DNA from: Synergistota bacterium
GTDB lineage: Bacteria > Synergistota > JAGHAJ01
Direction of reading: 5' to 3'
Assembly: GCA_021161545.1 (NCBI GenBank)
Contig: JAGHAJ010000166.1
Coordinates: forward strand, 1 to 6,583
DNA length: 6,583 nt
Of this stretch, positions 1-6,419 are shown piece after piece. Both the position numbers and the translations under genes were made by a program. The notes beneath the pieces are model-generated. The model worked only from the letters and a program-made list of their open reading frames with translations, was not told where the DNA came from and made no database searches. Each line of letters opens with the position of its first letter. The first letter of the stretch is position 1.

Positions 1-467
1 AGTGTATAGTGGGCGAGTACAGACCCTGCTGTATGGAGCATAAGTCCTGAGTATGAAAATGCGGAGTTGGAATTTTCCTTGGTTCTCCAGTCTTTTTGTG
101 ATATATAATCAGAAACAAACTTTTCTATATCTACCCTTTGCTTTAGTGCTTCTCTTATCTCTTCCCTTTTCTTCCTATAGATGATATATGCCTTTGCTAC
201 TTTGCTGTATCCGTTAAGTATGAGCGTTTCTTCAACTGTATCTTGGATATGCTCTATATCTACAGTCTTTTCTTTTAGTTTTCCCACAATTTCATTGGTT
301 AACTCATCCAGGTTTCCGTTACACTCCTCACCTACTGCCTTAAACGCCCTCCTCATCGCCTCTTTTATTCTGTTGGAATCAAATGCTACTATGCTTCCAT
401 CTCTTTTCCTAACCTTTTCGGGGGCTTCTACATTTCCCTTCAACTCTAATATGAGTCCCTCTATCAT
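1..467 (-). CDS. nrdD: Anaerobic (class III) ribonucleoside-triphosphate reductase, N-terminal part, cut by the window edge
   Basis: The frame opens with ATG at 465-467 and stays open to base 1, giving 155 codons of a protein normally around 600-700 residues long. Residues 2-100 form an ATP-cone, the allosteric nucleotide-binding domain, recognisable from KVRKRDGSIVAFDSNRI near residues 18-34 and the GYSKVAKAYIIYRKKR end near 86-101. After it comes DWRTKENSN (126-134) followed by a SYSGL...H segment, which matches the start of the NrdD catalytic barrel rather than a class I or class II reductase. The glycyl-radical C-terminus lies outside the window. A strong Shine-Dalgarno (GGAGGTG, 476-482) sits inside the end of nrdR, 8 bases before the ATG, and only 3 bases separate the nrdR stop from this start, so translation is probably coupled. 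The enzyme makes dNTPs without oxygen and needs the NrdG activase, which is not visible here. Confidence 0.92.
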   Translation of the reverse strand, partial: MIEGLILELKGNVEAPEKVRKRDGSIVAFDSNRIKEAMRRAFKAVGEECNGNLDELTNEIVGKLKEKTVDIEHIQDTVEETLILNGYSKVAKAYIIYRKKREEIREALKQRVDIEKFVSDYISQKDWRTKENSNSAFSYSGLMLHTAGSVLAHYT

Positions 468-470
468 AAT

Positions 471-932
471 CTATACACCTCCATTCTTACTTAGCTCTTT
501 TAGTGCCTCTAAGAATTGGTCTACATCTCTGAACTCTCTATAGACGGATGCAAATCTCACGTAGGCCACCTGGTCCAGAGATTTTAGCTCTTCCATTACG
601 AGTTCTCCAATCCTTCTGCTGGATATCTCAGGAGTTGCTCCCTCATAGGCCTTATTAGTAATGCTGGATGCTATTCTTTCTATTTCCTCCATGGGAATAT
701 TTCTCTTTTCACAGGCCTTTAGTATGCCGTTTAGAACCTTTTGTTGGTCAAATAGCTCCCGTCTGCCATCCTTCTTTATCACTATCAAAGGAGTTCTTTC
801 AACTCTTTCATATGTTGTAAACCTTCTTCCACATTCAAGGCAAAGTCTCCTCCTCCTGATTGCGGAGCCATTCTCGACCTCGCGGGAATCAACTACCTTC
901 GTTTCATTGCTGCCACAAAAGGGACACTTCAT
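471..932 (-). CDS. nrdR: Transcriptional repressor NrdR
   Basis: At 153 residues this is the usual NrdR length, and it is recognisable throughout. The N-terminal zinc ribbon is formed by C3/C6 (MKCPFCGS) and C31/C34 (CLECG), with the basic RRRR stretch at 26-29 and the [10 protein letters not shown] segment (36-45) typical of the family. Residues about 49-139 form the ATP-cone that senses dATP versus ATP. NrdR represses ribonucleotide reductase genes when dATP is abundant by binding paired NrdR boxes. Here two such boxes lie in its own promoter and leader, and nrdD follows after 3 bp, so self-regulation together with nrdD is expected. The ATG at 930-932 has an AGGTGA ribosome binding site (937-942) four bases upstream, which supports this start. 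Confidence 0.98.
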   Translation of the reverse strand: MKCPFCGSNETKVVDSREVENGSAIRRRRLCLECGRRFTTYERVERTPLIVIKKDGRRELFDQQKVLNGILKACEKRNIPMEEIERIASSITNKAYEGATPEISSRRIGELVMEELKSLDQVAYVRFASVYREFRDVDQFLEALKELSKNGGV

Positions 933-937
933 ATCAT

Positions 938-953
938 CACCTACATATAGTAT
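938..953. promoter_or_regulatory. Second (leader-side) NrdR box candidate, overlapping the nrdR ribosome binding site
   Basis: Plus strand reads CACCTACATATAGTAT. The ten-base core CTACATATAG matches nine of ten positions of the known NrdR core CWATATATWG; the left flank is poor, so about 11 of 16 positions match the full consensus acaCwAtATaTwGtgt. Its main support is its phase: it lies 16 bp from the better box at 970-985, the paired spacing known for NrdR operators. It covers the AGGTGA ribosome binding site. Confidence 0.6.
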
Positions 954-969
954 TTGAAACTACCATACT

Positions 970-985
970 ACGCTATATATTGTAT
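970..985. promoter_or_regulatory. NrdR box overlapping the -10 element
   Basis: Plus strand reads ACGCTATATATTGTAT, matching 14 of 16 positions of the NrdR consensus acaCwAtATaTwGtgt, including all ten core positions. It lies directly on the -10 element (979-984) and the predicted transcription start, so bound NrdR would block RNA polymerase. With the weaker box at 938-953 it forms a pair with 32 bp between centres, about three helical turns, as expected for NrdR oligomer binding. Confidence 0.82.
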
Positions 986-1007
986 TAAAGGGATAGATGA
1001 ATGTCAA
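979..1007 (-). promoter_or_regulatory. Sigma70-type promoter for nrdR-nrdD
   Basis: On the minus strand a perfect -35 TTGACA (1007-1002) is followed after exactly 17 bases by TACAAT (984-979), one mismatch from TATAAT. Transcription would start near base 972, leaving a leader of about 40 bases before the nrdR ATG. The site lies in the 112-bp gap after the TRAP gene, so nrdR-nrdD has its own promoter. No terminator hairpin with a U-tract separates it from the upstream operon, so some read-through is possible. Confidence 0.85.
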
Positions 1008-1044
1008 GCTCTATTTGTGCCTATAAGGGAATTTGAGGTGTGAT

Positions 1045-2016
1045 TTACCGGCTTTGCTCTATGGATTTTATCAGTTCTTCACCGAATCTTGCTTTGAACA
1101 TCTTGTATACTGCTTTGGTAGCTTTCTTGAAGGGCTTTATACTGGGGTGATTTATTATCATGCCGTGTTCCTTTAGCTTCGATAACCCCTGGAATGTCTG
1201 TCTGCGTATTAACATCCTTTCGTATGCTGATACTTCTATTGCGGTTTGCATGAGTATTCTCTGGGTGTTTTTATCCAGAGATTCAAACAGGGGAAGGCTC
1301 ATGAGCAGGGGGGCGGGTGAATAAAAGTGTTGTGTTATTGAGAGATATTTCTGCACTTTATAGAGTTTGGCTGTGTAAATGATCGGAATAGGGTTTTCCT
1401 CTCCATCTATTGTGTGCATCTGTAGGGCTGTGAAGACATGTTCCCATGCTAAGGGGTATGTTATGGCCTTTAACACTTGGAATGTGGCTATATGAACAGG
1501 GTTCTGCATAGTCCTGATTCTTAACCCTTTTAAGTCCTGAGGGGTTGTTATTGGCCTTACCGAATTGGTGATGTCTCTAAATCCGTTCTCCCAGAATGCT
1601 AAGCCCTTTATATCAATGTTTTCGGCTTCTCTTAGTAGCATTTTGCCTATTTTTCCGTCAAGTACATGGTAGGCTTGTCCATAAGACTGGAAGAGGAATG
1701 GAAGGTCTAATACACCCATTTTGGGTAGTAACCCACTAATAGGTCCAGTTGATATGACAGCAAGGCCTACGGATGCAGCTCTTAAACCTTCTATAAGCTC
1801 TTTTTCGTCTCCAAGTTTTCGGTTAGGGTATACCTTTATTATGATGTGCCCGTTGGTTCGCTCCTTTACTAACTGTGCAAATCGAAGGGCGCCAAGGTTG
1901 TAGGGGTGGTTTACCGGGGCAACATGTCCTAACTTTATGGTAATGGCTACAGCTTGGCTCTGAGTACCTGCTATTAGGGTAATGAGAAGAAGGAGTTTTA
2001 AGATAACATTTAACAT
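1045..2016 (-). CDS. TRAP transporter solute-binding protein, DctP family, without membrane subunits nearby
   Basis: A 323-residue secreted protein of usual DctP length. Residues 1-24 look like a signal peptide: a leucine-rich core (LKLLLLITLIAG) ending in AVA, with likely cleavage before I25. The mature protein starts with the family pattern IKLGHVAPVNHPYNLG, and carries FRDITN (146-151), RPITTPQDLKGLRIR (154-168) and AWEHVFTALQMHTIDGEENP (190-209). R147 and R168 are at the positions where these proteins usually contact the carboxylate of an organic acid. Such proteins deliver ligands to a DctQ/DctM membrane pair driven by an ion gradient, but neither subunit is in this window. The start is backed by AAGGGGG (2024-2030), which lies within the end of panE, whose stop is 3 bp away. 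The ligand cannot be read from sequence; the pantothenate context makes a 2-oxo or hydroxy acid worth considering. The gene symbol is left empty because the substrate is unknown. Confidence 0.9.
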   Translation of the reverse strand: MLNVILKLLLLITLIAGTQSQAVAITIKLGHVAPVNHPYNLGALRFAQLVKERTNGHIIIKVYPNRKLGDEKELIEGLRAASVGLAVISTGPISGLLPKMGVLDLPFLFQSYGQAYHVLDGKIGKMLLREAENIDIKGLAFWENGFRDITNSVRPITTPQDLKGLRIRTMQNPVHIATFQVLKAITYPLAWEHVFTALQMHTIDGEENPIPIIYTAKLYKVQKYLSITQHFYSPAPLLMSLPLFESLDKNTQRILMQTAIEVSAYERMLIRRQTFQGLSKLKEHGMIINHPSIKPFKKATKAVYKMFKARFGEELIKSIEQSR

Positions 2017-2019
2017 GTC

Positions 2020-2934
2020 TTATCCCCCTTTTGCCTTTATTAAGAGTGTGATGGCTTCATTTGTGGGAGTTGGTATGCTGTAGAATCTGCCCTTTGCAAC
2101 TATCCATCCGTTTATGTTGTCTATTTCGGTTTTCTTACCGTTTCTTATGTCCTGCAGCATTGAGGAGATATTGTTTCCTGTTTTGGATGCGATTGAGAAT
2201 ACACTCTCTATTACCTTATCTTTGCTGAATACCATGCCATCTGCTTCTGCTACTTTTACGGCTTCATTTATTAGTTTTTTTACCAATTCTTTACAATTTC
2301 CGTTCTTCACGATGTGGCCGTTTGGTACGTCTAATAAAGCTGTTATAGGATTTATAGCTATGTTTGAAAATAGTTTCTCCCATAGTTTTTGCTTTATTCT
2401 GGTTTCGCACTTCGTTGGTATGCCACATCTGCTTAATGTTTTTGTAATTACCTTTAGTCTTTCATCTGGTTCTCTCTGTAGATATCCTATATATGTTTCT
2501 CCAATGTGGTTTATATAGATGTGATTTGCTGAAAGGCGCGTAGATGCACATATAGTGGTTCCTGCAGATATGTGGGCAGATTCTCCCAGAATGGATGTCA
2601 TCTTCTCGATGTTGCCCATGCCATTTTGGAGTGTAATGATAATGGTTTCCTCACTTATTATGGGTAGGACCATCCTTATTGCGTTGCTTGTCGCATATCC
2701 TTTCACAAGCAGCAAAACTGTATCTGCCGCTGGTAAAGAGCCGATTTGAGTGTATATGGGGATGTAGAAGCGTTGCTCTTTGCCGTTTGGCCACTTCACC
2801 TGTATGCCATCTCTCTTTATGGTTTCTGCATTCTCCCCTTTACGGTTTATGAGATATACGTTTTCTCCACATTGGTGCAGGTGTATGGCAAATAGCAATC
2901 CCAGTGCGCCTGCACCTACTATGGCTATTCTCAT
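2020..2934 (-). CDS. panE: 2-dehydropantoate 2-reductase (ketopantoate reductase)
   Basis: This 304-residue enzyme reduces ketopantoate to pantoate with NADPH, the second step specific to pantothenate (coenzyme A) synthesis, in the cytoplasm. The N-terminal Rossmann fold shows GAGALG at 7-12; VKGYAT (77-82) and LQNGMGN (102-108) follow as in the family. The C-terminal helical domain has LWEKLFSNIAINPITAL (184-200), in which K187 corresponds to the catalytic lysine and N191/N195 to substrate-site asparagines, and KKTEIDNINGWIV (267-279) with E270 as the conserved acid. All key residues are present, so it should be active. The ATG at 2932-2934 has a GGAAGGGAG-type ribosome binding site just upstream, in the 12-bp gap after panB, the enzyme that makes its substrate. 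An IlvC-type enzyme can do this reaction in some bacteria, but this protein is clearly ApbA/PanE type. Confidence 0.95.
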   Translation of the reverse strand: MRIAIVGAGALGLLFAIHLHQCGENVYLINRKGENAETIKRDGIQVKWPNGKEQRFYIPIYTQIGSLPAADTVLLLVKGYATSNAIRMVLPIISEETIIITLQNGMGNIEKMTSILGESAHISAGTTICASTRLSANHIYINHIGETYIGYLQREPDERLKVITKTLSRCGIPTKCETRIKQKLWEKLFSNIAINPITALLDVPNGHIVKNGNCKELVKKLINEAVKVAEADGMVFSKDKVIESVFSIASKTGNNISSMLQDIRNGKKTEIDNINGWIVAKGRFYSIPTPTNEAITLLIKAKGG

Positions 2935-2946
2935 TATCTCCCTTCC

Positions 2947-3792
2947 TTAGCTTAGCTCTTCCTGTAGCTCTTTTAAAACCTCATGGCTGAGAGAGTAAGA
3001 ATACTCCCTTGAAGGATATGTTCCTTCTTTTACCTCTGAGATGTATTTCTTCACGGCTTTCAGCATCTCTGCATGTAAGTCTGCATATAGCTTCACGAAT
3101 TTCGGTCGAAACCCCTTGTATATGCCTAACATGTCGTGTGTTACAAGGACCTGTCCATCACAAAATGGGCCTGCTCCTATGCCTATGGTGGGTATCCTGC
3201 TGCTTTCTGTGATGTGTTTTGCTACTTCAAGTGGTATACTCTCCAATACGATTGCAAAGACACCAGCTTCCTCTAAAGCCTTTGCGTCTTTGATAAGGCG
3301 CTTTGCACCTTTTACATCTCTTCCCTGAACCTTATATCCGCCGAAGAGACCAACGGATTGGGGTAGCAGACCTATGTGTCCCATTACTGGAATACCTGCC
3401 TTCAGTAAAGCCTTTATGGTTGGTGCTATCTCCTCTCCACCTTCTAACTTTACTGCGTCTGCTCCGCTCTCCTTTAGGATGCGGCCAGCGTTTTTAATGG
3501 CCTCTTCTGTGGAAAATTCATAGCTTAGAAATGGCATGTCTACCACTACAACAGCGTGTTTGTTTGCCTTTACCACCCACTTTGAATGGTATATCATCTC
3601 GTCTACAGTAACTGGTATGGTACTGTCCCTTCCCTGCACAACCATTGCAAGTGAGTCACCAACGAGTAGTATGTCTATACCTGCTTCACTGAGTGTAGCT
3701 GCTGTTGGATAATCGTATGCAGTCAGAACCGTTATCCGCTCACCTTTTTGTTTCTTTTCGATGATTTCTGGTATGGTAATGCGTTTTTCCAT
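2947..3792 (-). CDS. panB: 3-methyl-2-oxobutanoate hydroxymethyltransferase (ketopantoate hydroxymethyltransferase)
   Basis: PanB transfers a one-carbon unit from 5,10-methylenetetrahydrofolate to 2-oxoisovalerate, giving ketopantoate, the first committed step of pantothenate synthesis. Its 281 residues fit the family (about 260-285). Recognisable blocks are LTAYDYPTA (23-31), LLVGDSLAMVVQG (42-54) with metal ligand D46, VDMPF (84-88) with D85, KLEGG (115-119) with E117, MGHIGLLPQSV (137-147), LESIP (183-187) with E184 as the likely catalytic acid, and IGIGAG (203-208). It is a complete TIM-barrel enzyme. An AAGGGGG ribosome binding site (3800-3806) overlaps the stop codon of the preceding gene, and panE follows after 12 bp. 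The partner panC is not in the window and must be encoded elsewhere. Confidence 0.98.
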   Translation of the reverse strand: MEKRITIPEIIEKKQKGERITVLTAYDYPTAATLSEAGIDILLVGDSLAMVVQGRDSTIPVTVDEMIYHSKWVVKANKHAVVVVDMPFLSYEFSTEEAIKNAGRILKESGADAVKLEGGEEIAPTIKALLKAGIPVMGHIGLLPQSVGLFGGYKVQGRDVKGAKRLIKDAKALEEAGVFAIVLESIPLEVAKHITESSRIPTIGIGAGPFCDGQVLVTHDMLGIYKGFRPKFVKLYADLHAEMLKAVKKYISEVKEGTYPSREYSYSLSHEVLKELQEELS

Positions 3793-3804
3793 GGTACTGC
3801 CCCC

Positions 3805-4470
3805 TTATGTGATTATATATATCTCCGTTTGGGTTGCACTGGCGTAGGCTTTTAAGAGCCTTTCTGCCTCTTTAAGAAAACCTTTTATGCTATCTTTTCC
3901 GGAGAATGAAAATAGAACCATTAGTAAGTCTTCCGTCTCTTCTGTTATCATTGCCTTTTGGGAATCGGATGTGGGACTTCCAAAAGGACCTTCTTTGTCT
4001 GAAAGAACGGGAAGGTTCTTCACGTTTATGAAACCTTTCCCTATCCCCTTATATCCTTCATGCTCTTTACCTATCCTAAATGTTATTGGTGGGTAAAGTT
4101 TTCTAAGGTTGTATGAACCCAAGGAATATAGTGAGCGTATGGATATAAGATTGTTTATATCCACAACATTGTTTACCCTATAGATACCTTTTCCCTGCAG
4201 GATGCGCCTTATAAGTGCTTCTGAGGATACCCTATACCTGCTTGGGTCTTTTCTAAGGGACCTGTAGACCTCTCTGTAGGACCTGATTATGGGATTTGCT
4301 GTTAAGGACTTCTGTATAAATCTCTTGGTAGCTTCTTTTTCTGCTGAACTCAACTGCTGGACGAGTTCAGCAGGGGAAGGTATTACCTTTACCTTGCATG
4401 TAATTACTCCTAAACATATATTGGGAGCCTGTTCCTTTAGTTTGTTATCTATTGTTATCTCTGTGTTCAT
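3805..4470 (-). CDS. Free-standing B3/4-domain protein (related to the editing domain of phenylalanyl-tRNA synthetase beta subunit)
   Basis: The 221-residue product resembles the COG3382 group, in which the B3/B4 tRNA-editing domain of PheRS beta occurs as a separate protein. Signature stretches are VNNVVDINNLISIRSLYSLGSYN within residues 99-121, the ITFRIGKEHEGYKGIGKG region (129-146) and GPFGSPTSDS (161-170) followed by TEET. The N-terminal 80 residues are charged and helical, without a signal peptide or membrane segment, so it is probably cytoplasmic. The rest of PheRS (catalytic mimic and anticodon-binding domains) is absent. Removal of wrong amino acids from tRNA is possible by homology, but the function of these solo proteins is not settled, and I do not assign one. 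The ATG at 4468-4470 has AGGAGA eight bases upstream; the first 26 bases overlap the end of the cyclase gene, suggesting coupled translation. panB follows after 12 bp. Confidence 0.85.
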   Translation of the reverse strand: MNTEITIDNKLKEQAPNICLGVITCKVKVIPSPAELVQQLSSAEKEATKRFIQKSLTANPIIRSYREVYRSLRKDPSRYRVSSEALIRRILQGKGIYRVNNVVDINNLISIRSLYSLGSYNLRKLYPPITFRIGKEHEGYKGIGKGFINVKNLPVLSDKEGPFGSPTSDSQKAMITEETEDLLMVLFSFSGKDSIKGFLKEAERLLKAYASATQTEIYIIT

Positions 4471-6280
4471 TCCTGTTTTCTCCTTTTTTCTGTTGTTTTT
4501 CCTGATACATGGAGGTATCTGCCCGTTTGATTACCTCTATTATATCAGAGTTCTCTTTCACATCGGTGATGCCTATGGATATATCTAAGTTGTAATCCTT
4601 TAGTTCTTCCCTTACAGCCTTCCTTACTCTCTCTGCTATTTCCTTTGCAGATGCGGTGTCTATGTCTTCTAAGTATGCAATGAACTCATCTCCCCCATAT
4701 CTAAATAAGACATCTTCTTTTCTCATCATGCTACTTATGGTTTCTGATACACGTTTTAGCACCATATCTCCAGTGCTGTGCCCATACCTATCGTTTATCA
4801 GCTTGAAGTTATCTATGTCCATAAATAGGATACTTCCGTGGAGCTTCCTTTCAGCAAGTTTGCCAATAATTCTTCTGTTGTCTATGCCTAATAGAGGGTC
4901 CTTGTAGGATAACCAGAACATATCTTGGATGTCGTATGTGCTTTTGAGGATATTGTTTATTATCTTCTCTGCTTGGTATGTAAGCTTTCTTATGTGGGGG
5001 GTGAATGATTTTCTTCTGAACCAGTCAAGACATAGAGCTGCTACAACTTCATCGCCTGCTCTCATTGGGATGGTAATATTTGAAGCTATTTCTTCTACGC
5101 CCTTGATGTTGGCCTTTCTCCACTGGGGAAATCTGTCCACATCTTCGATGAAGAGGCATTCTTTCTTCTCTTTAAGTATGTCAAATATGCTTATAGGCTG
5201 TTGCTGTAGTGTTTTCATTATCTGTTGTATATCAGTTTCCTTTATTGTGTCGGAGTGAGATAGTACTCGCCATTGGGTCCTACCTCCAGAGATTAATACC
5301 ATACTCCACTGGTCTGACTGCAGAGCTTCTGCCACAGTATTCGCTATTCTTTGTAGTGTTTTTTCTACACTCTTTGTGCTCAGTGCTGTCTCAAGGGCGT
5401 ACCTATATACGGTGTTTGTAAAGAGGGTTTCTGCAACATGCCTTGCAATGGTTCTCAAGGATGTGAACTTCTCTTTTATCCCCATAGCTCTTAAAAGTGT
5501 TGCTGAGATCTCTGAGTGTCTTTTAACGTATAAGAGTATGAATGTTAGTAGGAGTGTCAATACTGCAATCTCCAGCCATAGGAGTGCTGACACATGAGTG
5601 TGCATCTCAGATACAAATGTTTGGTTGGATTCCATGACCAAGTATCCTACAGCCTTACCGTGAATATCACACAGAGGATAAGACGCCAACGCTTTACCTG
5701 GTTTTGATGGATAGGTATGGGCATTTACAAATGAGGAGACTGCAAAGTGCGTCCTTAGCAAGTCTTCCCAGTCGAATGACAGGAGTATTGCCGAGTCAGG
5801 TAGTGGGTCTTCACCTTCATTGTTGCATAGGAGAAATGTCATTACTCCTACTACACGCTTGCCAATTTTAGTGCTGTGTACCCTCTGAGGTATGTCTTGA
5901 GCAACCTCCAAGAATTCCGCTGGATTTTTGGGTATTAGTGGTCCATACTTGTAGATGACCTTGCCGTTGTGTATCACGATGAGACTTGACCAGTATTGAG
6001 GTGAGGTAATACTTTCTACCTCGTTGCTGATAAATGTTATGTTATTCTCTGCAACTGCTTTTCTCATGTCGTCCCACCATGACCACCCCATGGCAAATGC
6101 GTATCCTTCTTCCTTTTGTCTCTGCAGGATGAGCCTGTAAAGGTCTCTGGCTTCGACTTTCATATACTTATTGCTCAGCCACTGAAAGCTTGCATACATC
6201 TGGTAGCCCAGCAAGGCCAGTATAATGACGGATATTATGCTACCTATTGTTATGAACTTGTACCTGTTGATTTCTACCAT
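4445..6280 (-). CDS. Membrane-bound sensory diguanylate cyclase (CHASE4-like sensor, GAF, GGDEF)
   Basis: A 611-residue protein with two membrane segments (about 9-30 and 232-252) enclosing a periplasmic sensor of some 200 residues. The GWSWWDD motif (65-71) is like CHASE4 domains. After the second segment comes a linker, a GAF-like domain (about 300-445), then a C-terminal GGDEF domain (about 455-600). The active site is intact: MDIDNFK (487-493) with metal ligand D488, N496, D505, and RYGGDEF (527-533). RKED (520-523), five residues before GGDEF, is the RxxD product-inhibition site, so feedback control by c-di-GMP is expected. No EAL or HD-GYP domain is present. It should make c-di-GMP from GTP in response to an unknown periplasmic signal and possibly a small cytoplasmic ligand. 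It heads the operon, overlapping the B3/4 gene by 26 bp. An in-frame stop six codons upstream rules out a much earlier start. Confidence 0.93.
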   Translation of the reverse strand: MVEINRYKFITIGSIISVIILALLGYQMYASFQWLSNKYMKVEARDLYRLILQRQKEEGYAFAMGWSWWDDMRKAVAENNITFISNEVESITSPQYWSSLIVIHNGKVIYKYGPLIPKNPAEFLEVAQDIPQRVHSTKIGKRVVGVMTFLLCNNEGEDPLPDSAILLSFDWEDLLRTHFAVSSFVNAHTYPSKPGKALASYPLCDIHGKAVGYLVMESNQTFVSEMHTHVSALLWLEIAVLTLLLTFILLYVKRHSEISATLLRAMGIKEKFTSLRTIARHVAETLFTNTVYRYALETALSTKSVEKTLQRIANTVAEALQSDQWSMVLISGGRTQWRVLSHSDTIKETDIQQIMKTLQQQPISIFDILKEKKECLFIEDVDRFPQWRKANIKGVEEIASNITIPMRAGDEVVAALCLDWFRRKSFTPHIRKLTYQAEKIINNILKSTYDIQDMFWLSYKDPLLGIDNRRIIGKLAERKLHGSILFMDIDNFKLINDRYGHSTGDMVLKRVSETISSMMRKEDVLFRYGGDEFIAYLEDIDTASAKEIAERVRKAVREELKDYNLDISIGITDVKENSDIIEVIKRADTSMYQEKQQKKGENRNEHRDNNR

Positions 6281-6286
6281 CCCCTT
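6281..6286 (-). promoter_or_regulatory. Unusually placed ribosome binding site of the cyclase gene
   Basis: AAGGGG directly touches the ATG at 6278-6280, with no spacer, whereas the other genes here have about 4-8 bases. No in-frame ATG or GTG lies between the upstream stop and this codon, and the next codons offer no better start before the first membrane segment. The start is therefore kept, but initiation may be weak. Confidence 0.45.
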
Positions 6287-6294
6287 GGCGAAGA

Positions 6295-6308
6295 TTCATT
6301 CTAATGAA
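6295..6308. repeat. Short inverted repeat at the predicted transcription start of the cyclase operon
   Basis: TTCATT and AATGAA are perfect inverted copies separated by two bases (CT on the plus strand). The element begins one base after the -10 hexamer and spans the expected transcription start near 6303, a position suited to a repressor operator. It does not match any regulator site I recognise, and a six-base arm can occur by chance. Confidence 0.4.
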
Positions 6309-6309
6309 A

Positions 6310-6338
6310 AGTATAGCCTTTTTTCTATAAATTTTCAA
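6310..6338 (-). promoter_or_regulatory. Sigma70-type promoter of the five-gene operon
   Basis: On the minus strand TTGAAA (6338-6333) and TATACT (6315-6310) are separated by exactly 17 bases, each one mismatch from consensus. Transcription would begin near 6303 and give a leader of roughly 23 bases. It is the only convincing promoter before the cyclase, and the tight spacing of the next four genes suggests it drives all five. Confidence 0.75.
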
Positions 6339-6419
6339 TAGTATTACGAAAGGGAAATAAGGAAACAGGGGCGAATGGGTATTATTTAATAACCCCAAAG
6401 ACAATCTGTAAATGATAAA
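6339..6419. other. Intergenic stretch between the right-edge frame and the operon promoter
   Basis: This AT-rich stretch lies between the TAG at 6420 and the promoter. An imperfect inverted repeat (GGGT at 6377-6380 with ACCC at 6392-6395, weak pairing between) is present, but no U-tract follows it in either direction, so I do not call a terminator. I see nothing else. Confidence 0.5.

Noticed and set aside
181-957. Plus-strand open frames opposite nrdD and nrdR (181-543 and 661-957)
   Set aside because: They lie antisense to strongly supported genes, have no ribosome binding site I can see, and give low-complexity Ser/Phe/Leu-rich products typical of reverse-strand shadows.
1008-1044. Rho-independent terminator after the TRAP gene
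   Set aside because: The 37 bases contain no stable GC-rich stem followed by a U-tract; termination here, if any, would need another mechanism.
2114-2749. Plus-strand open frames opposite panE
   Set aside because: Antisense to an intact conserved enzyme; the apparent membrane-like products come from the reverse complement of ordinary coding sequence.
3009-3497. Overlapping plus-strand frames opposite panB
   Set aside because: Several short frames overlap each other and a full PanB; no family resemblance or start signals.
4656-5597. Plus-strand frames opposite the cyclase gene
   Set aside because: All lie antisense to the GAF and GGDEF coding region, and no motif or credible start signal was found.
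6377-6395. Imperfect palindrome GGGT...ACCC as a terminator or operator
   Set aside because: Only four outer pairs are solid, inner pairing fails, and no U-tract follows on either strand.
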